Assembly: GCF_000472665.1 (NCBI RefSeq) | Contig: NZ_AXAC01000016.1 | Location: 34,580-98,579 of the forward strand | Direction of reading: 5' to 3' | Length of the DNA stretch: 64,000 bases | Origin: Acetobacterium malicum subsp. dehalogenans DSM 11527 | GTDB lineage: Bacteria; Bacillota; Clostridia; Eubacteriales; Eubacteriaceae | Shown here: positions 18,644-28,260 of the stretch, piece after piece | Layout of the letters: every line of letters begins with the position of its first letter | Position numbering within the stretch: position 1 is the first letter of the stretch | The notes under the pieces: model-generated | The model's input: the letters and a program-made list of their open reading frames with translations, nothing else | Told to the model about the DNA's origin: nothing | The model's database searches: none | Program-made: the position numbers and the translations under genes

Positions 18644-18682
18644 CCGGTTCATAGGGGCGAGTATTACCCGCCCGCAAACCGG
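18644..18682 (+). repeat. GTAGGGG-type short palindromic repeat, copy B
   Basis: The outer arms CCGGTT / AACCGG enclose ATAGGGGCGAGTATTACCCG and CCCGC. It lies in the leuB-ilvD gap and is related to the copy at 20414. Confidence 0.65.
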
Positions 18683-18718
18683 ACCGCTGAATCAAAACCA
18701 CAATAGAAAGGATATCAA

Positions 18719-20383
18719 ATGAAAAGTGATCGTGTAAAAAAAGGCGTCGAAACAACGCCGCAACGTTCTTTATTCAAAGCCATGGGTTATATCGACGAAG
18801 AACTGGAGCAACCCTTAATTGGCGTGGTTAATTCCTTTAATGAAATCATTCCCGGACATATTCATTTAAATACCATTACCAAAGCGGTTAAAGATGGCGT
18901 TCGCATGGCCGGGGGAACCCCCATCGAATTTCCGGCTATCGGGGTTTGTGACGGTATCGCCATGGGTCATGTGGGGATGAAATATTCTCTGGCTTCCCGG
19001 GAACTGATTGCCGATTCCATTGAAATCATGGCCACCGCTCATTCCCTTGATGCGCTGGTTTTGATTCCCAACTGCGATAAGGTCGTCCCCGGCATGCTGA
19101 TGGCCGCCGCCCGGCTCAATATTCCTGCCGTGGTAGTCAGTGGTGGTCCGATGCTTACCGGTAAAGCGGTGGGTCAGAAAGATACCGATTTAAATACCGC
19201 CTTTGAAGCGGTGGGAGCTTTTAACGCCGGCAAAATTGACGAAAAAGAGCTTAAATCCTTTGAAGACTCAGTTTGCCCCGGCTGCGGCTCCTGTTCCGGG
19301 ATGTTTACGGCTAACAGTATGAACTGTCTGACCGAAGTGTTGGGGATGGGTTTGCCTGGCAATGGCACCATTCCTGCCGTTTTTGCTGAACGAGTGCGAC
19401 TGGCAAAAAAAGCTGGGATTCAGGTCATGGAAATGTGGAAACGGGACATCAAGCCCCGGGATATCATGACCGATGCCAACTTCAGAAATGCCCTGGCCTG
19501 CGACATGGCGCTGGGTTGTTCGACCAACAGCATCCTCCATCTGCCTGCCATTGCCAACGAAGCCGGGGTCTGCATCGACCTTCAGGAAGTCAACGAGATC
19601 TCTGCTAAAACGCCCCATCTGTGTAAGCTGGCACCAGCCGGAGATCACCATCTGGAAGATCTGTACTACGCCGGCGGCATTCAGGCGGTGATGAAAACTC
19701 TCGCCGATGCCGATCTGATTGATACCAGTTTAATGACGGTTACCGGCAAAACCATTGCCGAAAACCTGACCTGTGTCTTTAATAAAAACCCGGAAGTCAT
19801 CCGCCCACTGACAAATCCTTACAGCCCCACCGGCGGTCTGGCCGTGCTCTTTGGCAACCTGGCCCCCGATGGCGGCGTAGTTAAACAGGGGGCCGTGGCT
19901 CCGGAAATGTTAAAACATCAAGGCCCAGCCCGGGTGTTTAACTCGGAAGAAGACGCTACCGCGGCGATTAAAGCCGGCAAAATTGTGGCTGGGGACGTGG
20001 TTGTCATCCGTTACGAAGGTCCGAAAGGTGGCCCGGGAATGCGGGAAATGCTGTTCCCAACCTCTGCCATCGCCGGCATGGGACTGGATAAGGATGTCGC
20101 CTTAATCACCGACGGTCGTTTCTCGGGCGCGACCCGGGGTGCCTGCATTGGCCATGTCTCACCGGAAGCTGCCGCTGGCGGCACCATCGGCCTGATTGAA
20201 GAAGGCGATATTATCGCCATCGATATTCCTAACCGGTCGATTGCCGTAAAGGTGGACGATGCCGTTTTGGCTGAACGAAAAGCCGCCTGGGTTCCCATCG
20301 AACCAAAGATCAAGACCGGCTATCTTTCCCGTTATGCCAGACTGGTAACCTCCGCCTCCACCGGCGCTGTCTTTGAAAAATAA
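18719..20383 (+). CDS. ilvD: Dihydroxy-acid dehydratase
   Basis: A 554-residue iron-sulfur dehydratase producing the 2-oxo acid precursors of valine/leucine and isoleucine. Cluster ligands are visible in NCDKVVPG and [11 protein letters not shown], and the C-terminal half has the conserved [11 protein letters not shown] segment. Length is normal. The ribosome site AAAGGA precedes the ATG, and a repeat copy lies upstream. Confidence 0.97.
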   Translation: MKSDRVKKGVETTPQRSLFKAMGYIDEELEQPLIGVVNSFNEIIPGHIHLNTITKAVKDGVRMAGGTPIEFPAIGVCDGIAMGHVGMKYSLASRELIADSIEIMATAHSLDALVLIPNCDKVVPGMLMAAARLNIPAVVVSGGPMLTGKAVGQKDTDLNTAFEAVGAFNAGKIDEKELKSFEDSVCPGCGSCSGMFTANSMNCLTEVLGMGLPGNGTIPAVFAERVRLAKKAGIQVMEMWKRDIKPRDIMTDANFRNALACDMALGCSTNSILHLPAIANEAGVCIDLQEVNEISAKTPHLCKLAPAGDHHLEDLYYAGGIQAVMKTLADADLIDTSLMTVTGKTIAENLTCVFNKNPEVIRPLTNPYSPTGGLAVLFGNLAPDGGVVKQGAVAPEMLKHQGPARVFNSEEDATAAIKAGKIVAGDVVVIRYEGPKGGPGMREMLFPTSAIAGMGLDKDVALITDGRFSGATRGACIGHVSPEAAAGGTIGLIEEGDIIAIDIPNRSIAVKVDDAVLAERKAAWVPIEPKIKTGYLSRYARLVTSASTGAVFEK

Positions 20384-20413
20384 AGAAATTTAAAATAAAA
20401 GTAGTAACTAAAT

Positions 20414-20493
20414 GGTTTGTAGGGGCGGTTATCAACCGCCCGGAAAAGCAGTGTAACTAAACTTCAACAAGCGGGTACTAACGCCCCTACGAC
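20414..20493. repeat. Paired inverted GTAGGGG-type repeats, copy C
   Basis: GTAGGGGCGGTTATCAACCG followed by CCCGG at 20419-20443 is faced by an inverted relative, GCGGGTACTAACGCCCCTAC, at 20471-20490. Together they can form a larger hairpin in the ilvD-ilvB gap. Confidence 0.75.
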
Positions 20494-20522
20494 TACACCA
20501 AAAGCAGAAAGGAAGTGAAAAT

Positions 20523-22184
20523 TTGAATAACAAAGAATTATTATTAGGGTCGGAAATCACCGTCCGTTGTCTGGAAGAACAGGGCATCAAACATGTCTTT
20601 TCATTCCCCGGTGGCGTCGTCATTCCATTATTCGACGCCTTCTACCGACTTGATCACGATATTACCGAAATTGGCCCCTGTCACGAACAAAATGGTGTTC
20701 ATGCTGCCGATGGCTACGCCAGAACCAGCGATACGGTGGGGGTTGCCATTACCACTTCGGGACCAGGTGCAACCAATGCGATCACCGGGATTGCCAATGC
20801 CTATCTGGACTCGGTACCGCTGGTTGTCATTACCGGACAGGTTGCTTCACCTTTGCTGGGCAAGGATTCCTTCCAGGAAATTGACATCACCAGCGTGACG
20901 ATGCAGATCACCAAGCATAATTATCTGGTCACTGATGTGGAAGATCTGGCTGATACCATCCGGGAGGCCTTTGTGATCGCCCAATCGGGACGACCGGGAC
21001 CAGTTGTAATCGATATTCCCAAGGATATCTTCCTGGCGAAAACCGAATACGAAAAAATGTTTATTCCCAAACTGCGTCAGATTTATCCGGAAATCAAGGA
21101 GTCAAAAATACTTGAAGCGGTTGAAGCCATTAATGCCGCCGAACGGCCAATGATCTATGCCGGCGGTGGGGTGCTTAAATCCAAGGCGCACGAAGAATTG
21201 CTGGCTTTTGCCGAAAAATCCGGAATTCCGGTGGCCAACTCTTTAATGGGCTTAGGCGGTATTCCCCGCGATCACGAACTGTCAATGGGAATGGTCGGTA
21301 TGCACGGTTTCCAGGAAACCAATCTGGCTGTCATCAATTCTGACGTCCTGATTGCCATCGGCGCCCGCTTCAGTGATCGGGTCACCGGCAACTGCGATGC
21401 CTTTGTCAGAAATAAAAAAATCATTCACATCGATGTGGATCCCACCGAATTCGCCAAAAATATCCCGGCTGAAATTCAGATTCAGGGCAATATCAAAGAT
21501 GTTTTGCCGCTGTTGACGAAAGACATCGAGGAAAAATCCTACCCGGAATGGTACGAAAAAATCAAAAACTGGATCATTCCTTGTGCCGAAAAAGGGAATT
21601 ATCATCCCAAGAATATTCTTAACACCATCAATGCCGCCTATCCGGAAGCCTTTGTGGTCACCGAGGTGGGACAGCATCAGATGTGGGTGGGCCAATACTG
21701 GAACGTCAAGCGCCCAGCTCAGTTTATTACCTCCGGCGGTTTAGGCACCATGGGCTACGGCCTGGGGGCTTCCATCGGCGTTAAACTGGCCAATCCCGAT
21801 GCCGATGTGCTGCTGGTTGCCGGGGACGGTAGTTTTCGGATGAACTGTCAGGAGCTGATTACTGTCAGTAAGTACAAGATCCCGTTGAAAATCTTCCTGT
21901 TTGACAACGAAGCCCTGGGAATGGTGCGGCAATGGCAGAAGCTGTTCAGCGATAAACGCTATGCTCAAACCGACATCGTCCAATGTACCGACTATATCAT
22001 GCTGGCTGCCGCCAGCGGGATCCCCGGCTACAAGGTTACCAACATGACTGAACTGGACGAAACGTTAGAAGCGATCAAAGACCAACCAGGACCACTGTTG
22101 GTTCATGTAAAGATCTCAAACGAAGAAGGGGTTTACCCCATTGTTCCGGCCGGCTGTGCCATAGATGAGATTTATTACGAATAG
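20523..22184 (+). CDS. ilvB: Acetolactate synthase, large subunit (TTG start)
   Basis: A 553-residue thiamine-diphosphate enzyme forming acetolactate and acetohydroxybutyrate. Visible are the catalytic-glutamate region CHEQNGVHAADGYAR, the FAD-domain segment, and the ThDP motif GDGSFRMNCQE with its trailing Asn region. The start is TTG at 20523, with AAAGGAAGTG about 8 nt upstream; there is no ATG nearby. The regulatory small subunit gene ilvN, which normally follows, is absent here: a terminator comes directly after. Confidence 0.94.
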   Translation: MNNKELLLGSEITVRCLEEQGIKHVFSFPGGVVIPLFDAFYRLDHDITEIGPCHEQNGVHAADGYARTSDTVGVAITTSGPGATNAITGIANAYLDSVPLVVITGQVASPLLGKDSFQEIDITSVTMQITKHNYLVTDVEDLADTIREAFVIAQSGRPGPVVIDIPKDIFLAKTEYEKMFIPKLRQIYPEIKESKILEAVEAINAAERPMIYAGGGVLKSKAHEELLAFAEKSGIPVANSLMGLGGIPRDHELSMGMVGMHGFQETNLAVINSDVLIAIGARFSDRVTGNCDAFVRNKKIIHIDVDPTEFAKNIPAEIQIQGNIKDVLPLLTKDIEEKSYPEWYEKIKNWIIPCAEKGNYHPKNILNTINAAYPEAFVVTEVGQHQMWVGQYWNVKRPAQFITSGGLGTMGYGLGASIGVKLANPDADVLLVAGDGSFRMNCQELITVSKYKIPLKIFLFDNEALGMVRQWQKLFSDKRYAQTDIVQCTDYIMLAAASGIPGYKVTNMTELDETLEAIKDQPGPLLVHVKISNEEGVYPIVPAGCAIDEIYYE

Positions 22185-22197
22185 TATCGAATAAATA

Positions 22198-22239
22198 AAA
22201 ATCACCGTGATTAAAAAAAATCAAGGTGATTTTTTTTAA
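22198..22239 (+). terminator. Rho-independent terminator after ilvB
   Basis: AAATCACCGTGATT / AATCAAGGTGATTT with an A-rich loop, followed by a T-run. It closes the branched-chain amino acid cluster. Confidence 0.85.
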
Positions 22240-22269
22240 TCACGATAGGATTATGGTGCCAAGCACCTA

Positions 22270-22422
22270 TTAGCTGCTCTTTGAAGAATGAAGTTTTTCT
22301 TCTAATATTCCCAAATTATCAAAGTGATTGAAGCCGGTACAGTTAATCAGGACTGATCGGCAGTTTTCTATTTGGTATTTATCTTTTATGATAAAAATTT
22401 TGGCACAGTGCGTGCCACACAT
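22270..22422 (-). CDS. Possible small cysteine-rich protein or gene remnant, 50 residues
   Basis: In the 345-bp gap before the aldolase gene, the minus strand holds an ATG-started frame of 50 codons beginning MCGTHCAKIF and containing NCRSVLINCTGF and a Glu/Lys-rich end. Five cysteines and a well-formed amino acid composition suggest real or once-real coding sequence rather than chance. A stop lies two codons before the ATG and no good ribosome site is seen, so it may be the 3' end of a decayed gene. The start overlaps the probable promoter of the aldolase gene. I do not recognise the family. Confidence 0.3.
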   Translation of the reverse strand: MCGTHCAKIFIIKDKYQIENCRSVLINCTGFNHFDNLGILEEKLHSSKSS

Positions 22423-22450
22423 TGTCTAGTGTACTTCTCTGTGTTAAAAT
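22401..22450 (+). promoter_or_regulatory. Promoter and upstream inverted repeat for the aldolase gene
   Basis: TTGTCT (22422-22427), a 17-bp spacer and TAAAAT (22445-22450). Directly upstream is TGGCACAGTGCGTGCCA (22401-22417), a perfect 6-bp inverted repeat that could be an operator, although it also lies inside the small minus-strand frame. Confidence 0.45.
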
Positions 22451-22529
22451 GAAAAGAATGGAACATTTTATATAAATAAATCTGCTTATGCAGGCTGAGT
22501 AAACGTTATCCAAGTAAGAAGGTGAAAAA

Positions 22530-23198
22530 ATGCTATTACAAAAAGAACGACAAGATGTGGTTAGCTATTGCCGTAAGATGATTAGTGCCGGGTTAACGAA
22601 AGGAACTGGCGGAAACATCAGTATTTTAAATCGGGACAGCGGACTGATGGCAGTCAGTCCCAGCGGCATTGACTATTTTGAAACCGAAGCGGAAGATGTG
22701 GTGGTTATGGATCTCGATGGGAAAACGGTAGACGGTCGAAGAAAACCGTCCAGTGAATATGAACTGCACCGGATTTTTTATGTCAGACGGGATGATATTG
22801 CAGCGGTGGTTCACACCCACTCGGTATATTCCACAGTGCTCGCAACGTTGCGACAGTCGCTACCGGCATCCAGTTACCTGGTGGCCTATTCCGGTTTGGA
22901 TGTACGGTGTGCTGATTATGCCTCCTTTGGAACGATGGAGCTGGCTGAAAAAACCTTTGCAGCGATGACGGATCGCTATGCGGTTTTAATGGCCAACCAT
23001 GGCTTGCTGACCGGCAGTAAGGATATCCTCAATGCCTTTAATATTGCGGAACAAATTGAACACTGTGCCGAGGTGTATGTAAAAGCCCGGTCCATTGGTG
23101 ATCCGGTGATTCTGGATGAAAAAGAAATGAAAAAAATGATTGTAAAGTTTGGCAGTTCCTACGGACAAAAAGCGTCACAGGACGAATTGGCAGATTAA
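22530..23198 (+). CDS. Class II aldolase, L-fuculose-phosphate aldolase-like
   Basis: A 222-residue zinc aldolase of the FucA/AraD family. Seen are GTGGNISIL, the phosphate-binding SPSGIDYF, the catalytic Glu in PSSEYELH, zinc ligands in VVHTHSVYSTVLA and the third histidine in MANHGLL. It would split a sugar 1-phosphate into dihydroxyacetone phosphate and an aldehyde. The exact substrate is unknown; no sugar kinase or isomerase is adjacent, so a salvage role (as in methylthioribulose-phosphate or 5-deoxysugar metabolism) is as likely as fucose use. Confidence 0.82.
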   Translation: MLLQKERQDVVSYCRKMISAGLTKGTGGNISILNRDSGLMAVSPSGIDYFETEAEDVVVMDLDGKTVDGRRKPSSEYELHRIFYVRRDDIAAVVHTHSVYSTVLATLRQSLPASSYLVAYSGLDVRCADYASFGTMELAEKTFAAMTDRYAVLMANHGLLTGSKDILNAFNIAEQIEHCAEVYVKARSIGDPVILDEKEMKKMIVKFGSSYGQKASQDELAD

Positions 23199-23324
23199 GC
23201 AGTTCGGTCAACTTAATGAACAGACCGGTTTCTGGCAGTGCCTGCGAAACTAGGGTCTAATCATATCAAAAAGGCTTCGGATCGTTTGCGTCGCGGATCA
23301 GAATTCATTAGCGGGAGAGGGTTC

Positions 23325-24371
23325 ATGGAAAGAATAAAAAAGATCGCCGATTTAAAGAAAAACTACTTTGAAAATAAAACGACATCTCCGGAAAGTAAGG
23401 TCGCATCACGGGTCAAAGTTGTCATTTGTCTGATTTTATACTTTACTGCCATTGTTCTTGAATTACGTTTGTCAGCGACAACGAGTATTGCCGGTGTTGT
23501 GGCACAGCTACAGGTGATGGTGTCGGTCTATCTGGTGGTCGCCATCAGAGACAAGGGTTATCAGATTGCAGTAGTGATCAATATTCTGGTAGCTTTGATC
23601 GTCGCATTCATTGTGGTTATTGGCGCCGGAAATCTGAGTGCCATACCGGGGGTAATCGTACCGATCTGCACGATAATTACGATCAGTATTATTACATTTT
23701 ATGAAAAAGGGTTTGAAAGTAAGTTGATCGAAGCAACCGAACAGAAAAAGGAGCTTAGTAACCTATACGATGAACTGGCAAGTACGGAAAAGAAAATTTT
23801 ACAGCAGAATGTCAAGCTGAAGGAACTTAACAGAAAAATGAAACAGCGTGAGGTCAGACTTAATTACCTTGCCTTTACCGATGTTTTAACCGGATTGCCA
23901 AACCGTGAAATGCTAATTAATAAGCTGGATTTTCTGGTAGATCGGTCGCCAGAGCAGTGCGAGCATTTTGCAGTGGTGTTTATTGATCTGGATAATTATA
24001 AAAAGATCAATGACTATAAAGGGCATTATATCGGCGATTTATTGATGAAAGCGATTGCTGATAGAATTAAGAAAATCGTCTTTCAACAGGATATGCTGGG
24101 ACGTTTGGGTGGTGATGAATTTACGCTGATTATCCAACGTAATTTGACTGAACTGGAAATTTTTGAGTATGTCGAAAAAATCCGGACCGCATTGCTGGAG
24201 ACCTTTGTAATTGAAAATATGGATTTGAATATCAGTGCCAGCTTCGGCGTTGCGCGCTATCCCCAGGATGGGATCAACGCCGCCGAACTGCTGAATTATT
24301 CAGATATCGCGATGTACAAGGCGAAAGAATTTGGAAAAAACCGGGTGCAATTCATCAATGAGCGGGTTTAA
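23325..24371 (+). CDS. Membrane diguanylate cyclase (GGDEF)
   Basis: A 348-residue protein with four membrane helices (about residues 25-135), a coiled-coil (140-185) and a GGDEF domain (about 190-345). The domain starts at FTDVLTGLPNREML and has an intact LGGDEFTLI, so it should make cyclic-di-GMP. The ATG at 23325 follows GGGAGAGG; the longer frame to 23238 lacks a ribosome site. The downstream ClC gene is 23 bp away, suggesting co-transcription and a sensor-transporter link, which is inference. Confidence 0.88.
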   Translation: MERIKKIADLKKNYFENKTTSPESKVASRVKVVICLILYFTAIVLELRLSATTSIAGVVAQLQVMVSVYLVVAIRDKGYQIAVVINILVALIVAFIVVIGAGNLSAIPGVIVPICTIITISIITFYEKGFESKLIEATEQKKELSNLYDELASTEKKILQQNVKLKELNRKMKQREVRLNYLAFTDVLTGLPNREMLINKLDFLVDRSPEQCEHFAVVFIDLDNYKKINDYKGHYIGDLLMKAIADRIKKIVFQQDMLGRLGGDEFTLIIQRNLTELEIFEYVEKIRTALLETFVIENMDLNISASFGVARYPQDGINAAELLNYSDIAMYKAKEFGKNRVQFINERV

Positions 24372-24394
24372 AGACCGACTGACAGGAGGACAAC

Positions 24395-25654
24395 GTGGGG
24401 AGTAAGTTTAAAGAAACAGCCGTGATGACTTTATTTGTGGCGGTGCTGGGCGGAACCATCGGTGGGATAACCTGGGCACTGCTTTTCATCATGAATCTGG
24501 GGATCAATTTTTTATGGACGGATGTTAGAAATGCTGTGGATCTTACCCTCTATCCGGTAATTATCTGTGCCTGCGGTGGTCTGCTCATCGGGCTGTGGGA
24601 GCAGCGGTTTGGGCCCTATCCCCGGGAAATGGCGGAGATTTTGAAGGATGTTAAAAAGGGGGAACAGATTCCCTACAATAATTTACATATTATTGGCATA
24701 TCAGCTCTGTTGCCGCTGATATTTGGGGGCAGTCTGGGGCCGGAAGCCGGCCTAACTGGCGTGATTGTCGGGTTATGTTTCTGGTTTTCGGACCGGTTTA
24801 AGTATGTTATTTCAGAAACTGATGAACTACCTCAGATCGGTATGGCTGCAACCATTGGTGTTATTTTCGGAGCACCGCTGTTTGCCTTTGTACAACAAAT
24901 TGAAGATGAAAACAAACCGGCAGCAATTCCCAAAAATCTGAAAATGTTAATGTATTTTGTGGGGATCATTAGTGGTTATGGGGTATTAACCATACTACAG
25001 AACATTTTTGGTGGGAGGCTGGGTTTGGGACATTTTCCTGCCATTGAAAAAATATCGGGCACGGAATGGGCAGCAGCGATTCCTCTGGCACTTGTTGGGG
25101 TAGGAGCGGGCATGCTCTACTATCTGTTTATGAAGATGACCAAGGCCGCGGTTAAACCATTGGCGCAGAAGATCCTGACTCGGTGTATTCTCGGTGGTGT
25201 GATCCTTGGTGGGGTGGGAATTTTTCTGCCTTACACGATGTTTTCCGGCGAACACGAAATGGTTGAGGTGATGAACTCCTGGCCGAGCATGGGTTTTGCC
25301 ATGTTGCTCCTAACTGGAATTGTCAAACTATTAATGGGCAATATCTGCCACGAAATGGGCTGGCGGGGCGGTAACATTTTTCCCACCATTTTTTCGGGGG
25401 TATCGATTGGTTATGCCTGTGCCTTGCTACTGCCCGTTGATCCGATCTTTTGTGTGGCGGTGGTGACTGCCGCCTTAACGGCGACAGTGATGCGAAAACC
25501 CCTGGCAGTGATTCTACTGCTATTGATTTGTTTTCCCATTAACGGCATTATTCCAATGACCATCGGTGCGGTGATCGGCGGTGCCATTCCGGTGCCTAAA
25601 TGGATTGCGGTTGCGGAAAATCAGGAAAATGGGTTAATACAGCAACACCAATAA
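24395..25654 (+). CDS. ClC-family chloride channel/transporter, copy 1 (GTG start)
   Basis: A 419-residue integral membrane protein with about ten helices. GGSLGPEAGLTG corresponds to the ClC selectivity motif with the gating glutamate, and GWRGGNIFPTIFSG to the GxFxP motif. The GTG at 24395 follows AGGAGG at good spacing. The next gene is a close paralogue, so the pair arose by tandem duplication and could work as a heterodimer, since ClC proteins are two-fold dimers. Confidence 0.87.
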   Translation: MGSKFKETAVMTLFVAVLGGTIGGITWALLFIMNLGINFLWTDVRNAVDLTLYPVIICACGGLLIGLWEQRFGPYPREMAEILKDVKKGEQIPYNNLHIIGISALLPLIFGGSLGPEAGLTGVIVGLCFWFSDRFKYVISETDELPQIGMAATIGVIFGAPLFAFVQQIEDENKPAAIPKNLKMLMYFVGIISGYGVLTILQNIFGGRLGLGHFPAIEKISGTEWAAAIPLALVGVGAGMLYYLFMKMTKAAVKPLAQKILTRCILGGVILGGVGIFLPYTMFSGEHEMVEVMNSWPSMGFAMLLLTGIVKLLMGNICHEMGWRGGNIFPTIFSGVSIGYACALLLPVDPIFCVAVVTAALTATVMRKPLAVILLLLICFPINGIIPMTIGAVIGGAIPVPKWIAVAENQENGLIQQHQ

Positions 25655-25682
25655 AAGTTACAGTAAAAAAGCGGAGGTGAAT

Positions 25683-26915
25683 ATGAGCCTTAAATTTAAA
25701 AAGAACCTGGTCATGATTCTGGTCGTCGGATTTTTAGGTGCGGTTATTGGCGGTGTTACCTGGCTGTTGCTTTTTTTATTAAACCTCGGCATTGACTTTC
25801 TCTGGTCATTCATCCCGGCAAGAATTGACCTTACCTTTTATCCGCTGATGATTTGTGCTCTTGGCGGTCTGCTGGTCGGTTTATGGGAAAAGCGCTTTGG
25901 ACCCTATCCCAGAGAACTTTCGGAAATCATGGCAGAGATGAAAACGGGCCAAAAGATTCCCTATAATAATCTCCATATCATTGGTGTGGCGGCCTTGCTA
26001 CCGCTGATTTTCGGGGGAAGTCTGGGGCCTGAAGCTGGGTTGTCAGGAATTATTGTGGGGTTATGTTTCTGGTTTTCTGACAAGTTGAAATTTACCCTGA
26101 CGGAAGTTGAGGAAATTGCCGAAATCGGTATGGCAGCCACGATGGGGGTTATTTTCAATTCACCGCTGTTTGGATTTATCAATCAGATAGAGGATGATGA
26201 CAGTATCAGTAGAATACCGAAGAATACCAGGATGCTATTATATTTTGTTGGTATTCTTGGTGGTTTTGGAGCATTCCGGTTTTTGTCTGACCATATTGGC
26301 GGGGGATCAGGCCTGGGAAATTTTCCCGCCATTGAAACCCTGGGAAACACGGAATGGACTCTGGTTATCCCCTTAGCTTTGGTTGGCAGTTTGCTGGGAA
26401 TGCTTTATTTTGTTTTTAAGGGCCTGGTTAAACTGGCAATCCGGCCACTTAAGGACAAGGTAGTGGTCAAAGCTGTTTTGGCTGGGGTAATCCTTGGCGG
26501 TGTCGGAATGTTCTTACCCTATACCATGTTTTCCGGGGAACACCAGTTGTCTGAGCTGATGCATGGCTGGGAAAGTATTGGTGTGGCGCTGCTTCTTGTG
26601 ACCGCCATTGTCAAGCTGCTGATTACCAATGTTTGTCTGGAAATGGGCTGGCGGGGCGGACATATTTTTCCGGTTATTTTTGCCGGGACAGCGATTGGTT
26701 ACGCCTTTGCAATGATACTGCCGATTGATCCAATCTTCTGCGTAGCAGTGGTTACTGCTGCCCTCACGGGTGCGATTCTTCGAAAACCCTTGGCGGTGAT
26801 CTTGTTACTGCTGATCATGTTTCCGATTAATGCGGTAATCCCCATGGCCATTGGGGCTGTTATTGGCGGAGCCATCCCGATTCCAGTATTTCCAGGGCTG
26901 GGAGAAAAAGAATGA
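25683..26915 (+). CDS. ClC-family chloride channel/transporter, copy 2
   Basis: A 410-residue paralogue of the preceding protein; long identical blocks include FGGSLGPEAGL, EMGWRGG and LPYTMFSGEH. The ATG at 25683 is chosen because GGAGG (25673-25677) lies 5 nt upstream, while the GTG at 25677 overlaps it. The gap after copy 1 is 28 bp. Whether it carries chloride, fluoride or another anion cannot be told from sequence alone. Confidence 0.87.
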   Translation: MSLKFKKNLVMILVVGFLGAVIGGVTWLLLFLLNLGIDFLWSFIPARIDLTFYPLMICALGGLLVGLWEKRFGPYPRELSEIMAEMKTGQKIPYNNLHIIGVAALLPLIFGGSLGPEAGLSGIIVGLCFWFSDKLKFTLTEVEEIAEIGMAATMGVIFNSPLFGFINQIEDDDSISRIPKNTRMLLYFVGILGGFGAFRFLSDHIGGGSGLGNFPAIETLGNTEWTLVIPLALVGSLLGMLYFVFKGLVKLAIRPLKDKVVVKAVLAGVILGGVGMFLPYTMFSGEHQLSELMHGWESIGVALLLVTAIVKLLITNVCLEMGWRGGHIFPVIFAGTAIGYAFAMILPIDPIFCVAVVTAALTGAILRKPLAVILLLLIMFPINAVIPMAIGAVIGGAIPIPVFPGLGEKE

Positions 26916-27007
26916 GCGGCAAATCGGTAAGTGGAATTTTATCATAAAATTGGCGAAAAGCAAAACAATAACATAATCAAGGGATTAAACCAGATTTTAA
27001 GATAAAT

Positions 27008-27052
27008 AAAAAACAAAAGATGTCTCAGACTCGAGACATCTTTTGTTTGCTT
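27008..27052. terminator. Bidirectional terminator between ClC copy 2 and the DUF308 gene
   Basis: AAACAAAAGATGTCTC / GAGACATCTTTTGTTT, a 16-bp stem with an 8-base centre, lies between convergent genes. Confidence 0.85.
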
Positions 27053-27083
27053 TAACAGAGTTTAAATGGTGGCAAGACGTTGT

Positions 27084-27629
27084 TTATTGTTCGCCAGGGT
27101 GGGATGACATGGTGGATGCGAAAAGAGCAATTCCGCCAACAATTAAATAGATTCCGGCAATGATCGAGAAGGCAAAAAGCATGACGTAGGGGTTAAAGAG
27201 AAAGAAAAATCCGAGCAGGGTATTGATGATCCCGGCTGCCAGTAGCCACCCGGTTCCGGAACCGCCCTGTTTTTTTAGTACGGACGAAGCGGTGATCTGA
27301 TTAATACCGGTGAATAAGGTCATAAACGCCAGCATAAAGCCAAAGGTTTCAGCTCGGGAAAGAGCTGGGGCAAAAACCAGTAAAAAGCCAAGAATCACAG
27401 CCATGATGCCTGAAGTGAGACTCCAACCGTTTTTTACTTCACTCTTGGCGTAGTCATAGATAAGAAATACACCATAAACCATCAGACCGATGACAAAGAT
27501 CCAGATCATCATATTCAAGAAAAATTGCGGAGCTACAAATACCCCAATGCCAAGCAGTACCATGATGATTGAAGCGGTAATGCCTACTCCTTTGTGACCC
27601 TTGGTAGCATTACCAATTACATTTTCCAT
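27084..27629 (-). CDS. HdeD/DUF308 family membrane protein
   Basis: A 181-residue protein with six membrane helices in three pairs, the layout of the HdeD/DUF308 family, which in enterobacteria is linked to acid resistance but has no known mechanism. The ribosome site AGGAGG lies before the ATG. It is a single gene on the minus strand, convergent with the ClC pair. Confidence 0.8.
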   Translation of the reverse strand: MENVIGNATKGHKGVGITASIIMVLLGIGVFVAPQFFLNMMIWIFVIGLMVYGVFLIYDYAKSEVKNGWSLTSGIMAVILGFLLVFAPALSRAETFGFMLAFMTLFTGINQITASSVLKKQGGSGTGWLLAAGIINTLLGFFFLFNPYVMLFAFSIIAGIYLIVGGIALFASTMSSHPGEQ

Positions 27630-27840
27630 TTTCAGACCTCCTGTTTAAAATTATTTCGGTGAACTGTTATCAGTTCTATTCTATAAATTCCCATTTTTAA
27701 AAGTATTAAACAAAATTATAAAAAATGCTAAATTGATATTCTTTTGGGTAGATAGATAACAGCTTGACATGATAAATAACGTGATGAAAATATCAAAATA
27801 GGTAGGATATATCATAAGAATATACGGAAGGGAGAAAAAT

Positions 27841-28260
27841 ATGCGTGGCCCAATTGATTACATTGTTTTGGAGTTTGAGGGAAACCACTTTAAAGGTGAG
27901 GTATTGAATGCCTTGACTGATGCTGTAAATAAAAGAATCATCAATGTACTGGATCTGGCATTGATTTACAAAGATCAAAACGGGAATGTCTCGGCACTTG
28001 AACTCAATAACCTGGGTGAAGAACTGGCCCGTTCGATAGAGGGGTTGCATCGGGAACGAGCTGGACTGATCAGCATTGAAGATACCGAAGAGGTCGGAGA
28101 GGTACTGGACCTGAATAATTCAGCCGGATTATTGATCATCGAGCATTTGTGGGCAAAAGATCTTAAGAAGGCATTGATCAATGCCAATGGCAAACTGGTT
28201 TCGGAAGGCCGAATCCATCCCGATGCGGCTGCAGAGTTAGATAAAGAGGAGGAAAATTAA
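27841..28260 (+). CDS. DUF6325/DUF1269-type small protein
   Basis: A 139-residue soluble protein starting RGPIDYIVLEFEGNHF. The segment IINVLDLALIYKDQNGNV resembles proteins of the DUF6325 family, which usually sit next to a SHOCT-domain gene, exactly as here. The next ATG begins directly after its stop. Function is unknown; the pair is often seen among stress or envelope genes. A TTGACA at 27764 could serve as promoter. Confidence 0.75.
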   Translation: MRGPIDYIVLEFEGNHFKGEVLNALTDAVNKRIINVLDLALIYKDQNGNVSALELNNLGEELARSIEGLHRERAGLISIEDTEEVGEVLDLNNSAGLLIIEHLWAKDLKKALINANGKLVSEGRIHPDAAAELDKEEEN

